From contig JABDBU010000042.1 in NCBI GenBank assembly GCA_013288455.1, forward strand, positions 315 to 5,447: a DNA stretch of 5,133 nucleotides, written 5' to 3'. The stretch is from Gammaproteobacteria bacterium. GTDB lineage: Bacteria > Pseudomonadota > Gammaproteobacteria > Diplorickettsiales > Diplorickettsiaceae. Within the stretch, counting starts at the first letter, position 1, and each line of letters begins with the position of its first letter. The notes under the pieces were generated by a model. The model ran no database searches. It saw nothing but the letters and a program-made list of their open reading frames with translations, and was not told where the DNA came from. Shown piece by piece: positions 4,973 through 5,133 of the stretch. Position numbers and translations under genes: made by a program.

Positions 4973-5133
4973 CTATCTAAATCTATTTCAATGTTCTAAC
5001 GTGACAAAAATAATTAATAATCAAGGAGTTAGGAATTAGTTTATCCTGTTGGTAAATTAGGAAGCACTCAATTGCGACATGCCAACAACATAAGCTAAAC
5101 GGTGGTACATAGAAAAACTGGATTTTGCTCCTT

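Larger units (their letters stand above)
4790..5133. other. AT-rich stretch without a recognisable gene
   Basis: Apart from the candidate promoter and the 16-bp duplication listed separately, I see no supported gene. The open frames here are AT-driven (Phe, Tyr, Leu, Asn-rich), and none has a ribosome site at a start codon. AAGGAG occurs at 5024-5029 without a start codon at proper distance. The right edge may lie in the spacer before another gene. Confidence 0.5.

Noticed and set aside
4673..4999. A 108-codon rightward open frame, including an internal ATG at 4863
   Set aside because: AT-driven composition rich in Phe, Tyr and Leu, no ribosome site at either start, and the frame crosses a 16-bp duplication that is not a multiple of three.
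4119..5133. Genomic island integrated at the ssrA 3' end
   Set aside because: No second copy of the tmRNA 3' sequence and no integrase gene are visible within the window. The direct repeat found is not the tmRNA end.

Overview
The window looks like a gammaproteobacterial chromosome of moderate to low G+C. Two things indicate this: the PykA-type pyruvate kinase, and a gene order (fur, bamE, rnfH, ratA, smpB, ssrA) known from Pseudomonas-like gammaproteobacteria. AT-rich spacers, homopolymer tracts, a broken smpB frame and a dispersed intergenic repeat would suit a host-associated lineage, for example in the Legionellales. That placement is an inference and no marker here proves it.

Layout. 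Bases 1-1406 hold the 3' part of pyruvate kinase (+), whose start lies before the window. It converges on fur (-, 1466-1891), with a candidate terminator between them that runs into the end of fur. A spacer of about 240 bp separates fur from the divergent lipoprotein gene bamE (+, 2132-2521). The bamE end overlaps the convergent rnfH (-), and rnfH overlaps ratA (-), so rnfH and ratA form a ratA-rnfH operon read leftward. A 294-bp spacer, mostly filled by a long imperfect palindrome, separates ratA from smpB (+, 3554-4031). The ssrA tmRNA gene follows (+, 4119-4525) with its own TATAAT promoter. The last 600 bases are AT-rich. They hold one small unrecognised leftward ORF (4566-4778) with an excellent ribosome binding site, a perfect 16-bp tandem duplication, and otherwise nothing I can assign.

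How the genes work together. SmpB and tmRNA form the trans-translation system that frees stalled ribosomes and tags the unfinished proteins. The tag read from this tmRNA is ANDDYNSANNDVAIAA. RatA and RnfH are the usual neighbours of smpB. BamE belongs to the outer-membrane beta-barrel assembly machine, and Fur is the ferric uptake regulator.

Main points of interest. (1) smpB is out of frame at an A9 tract. The essential C-terminal tail is intact in the +1 frame, so an 8-A transcript would restore a normal 158-residue protein. (2) A repeat family not explained by any gene occurs after pyk, as a palindromic pair before smpB, and after ssrA. (3) The tmRNA gene does not encode its CCA end. (4) The small ORF after ssrA carries a G8 tract in its coding strand.
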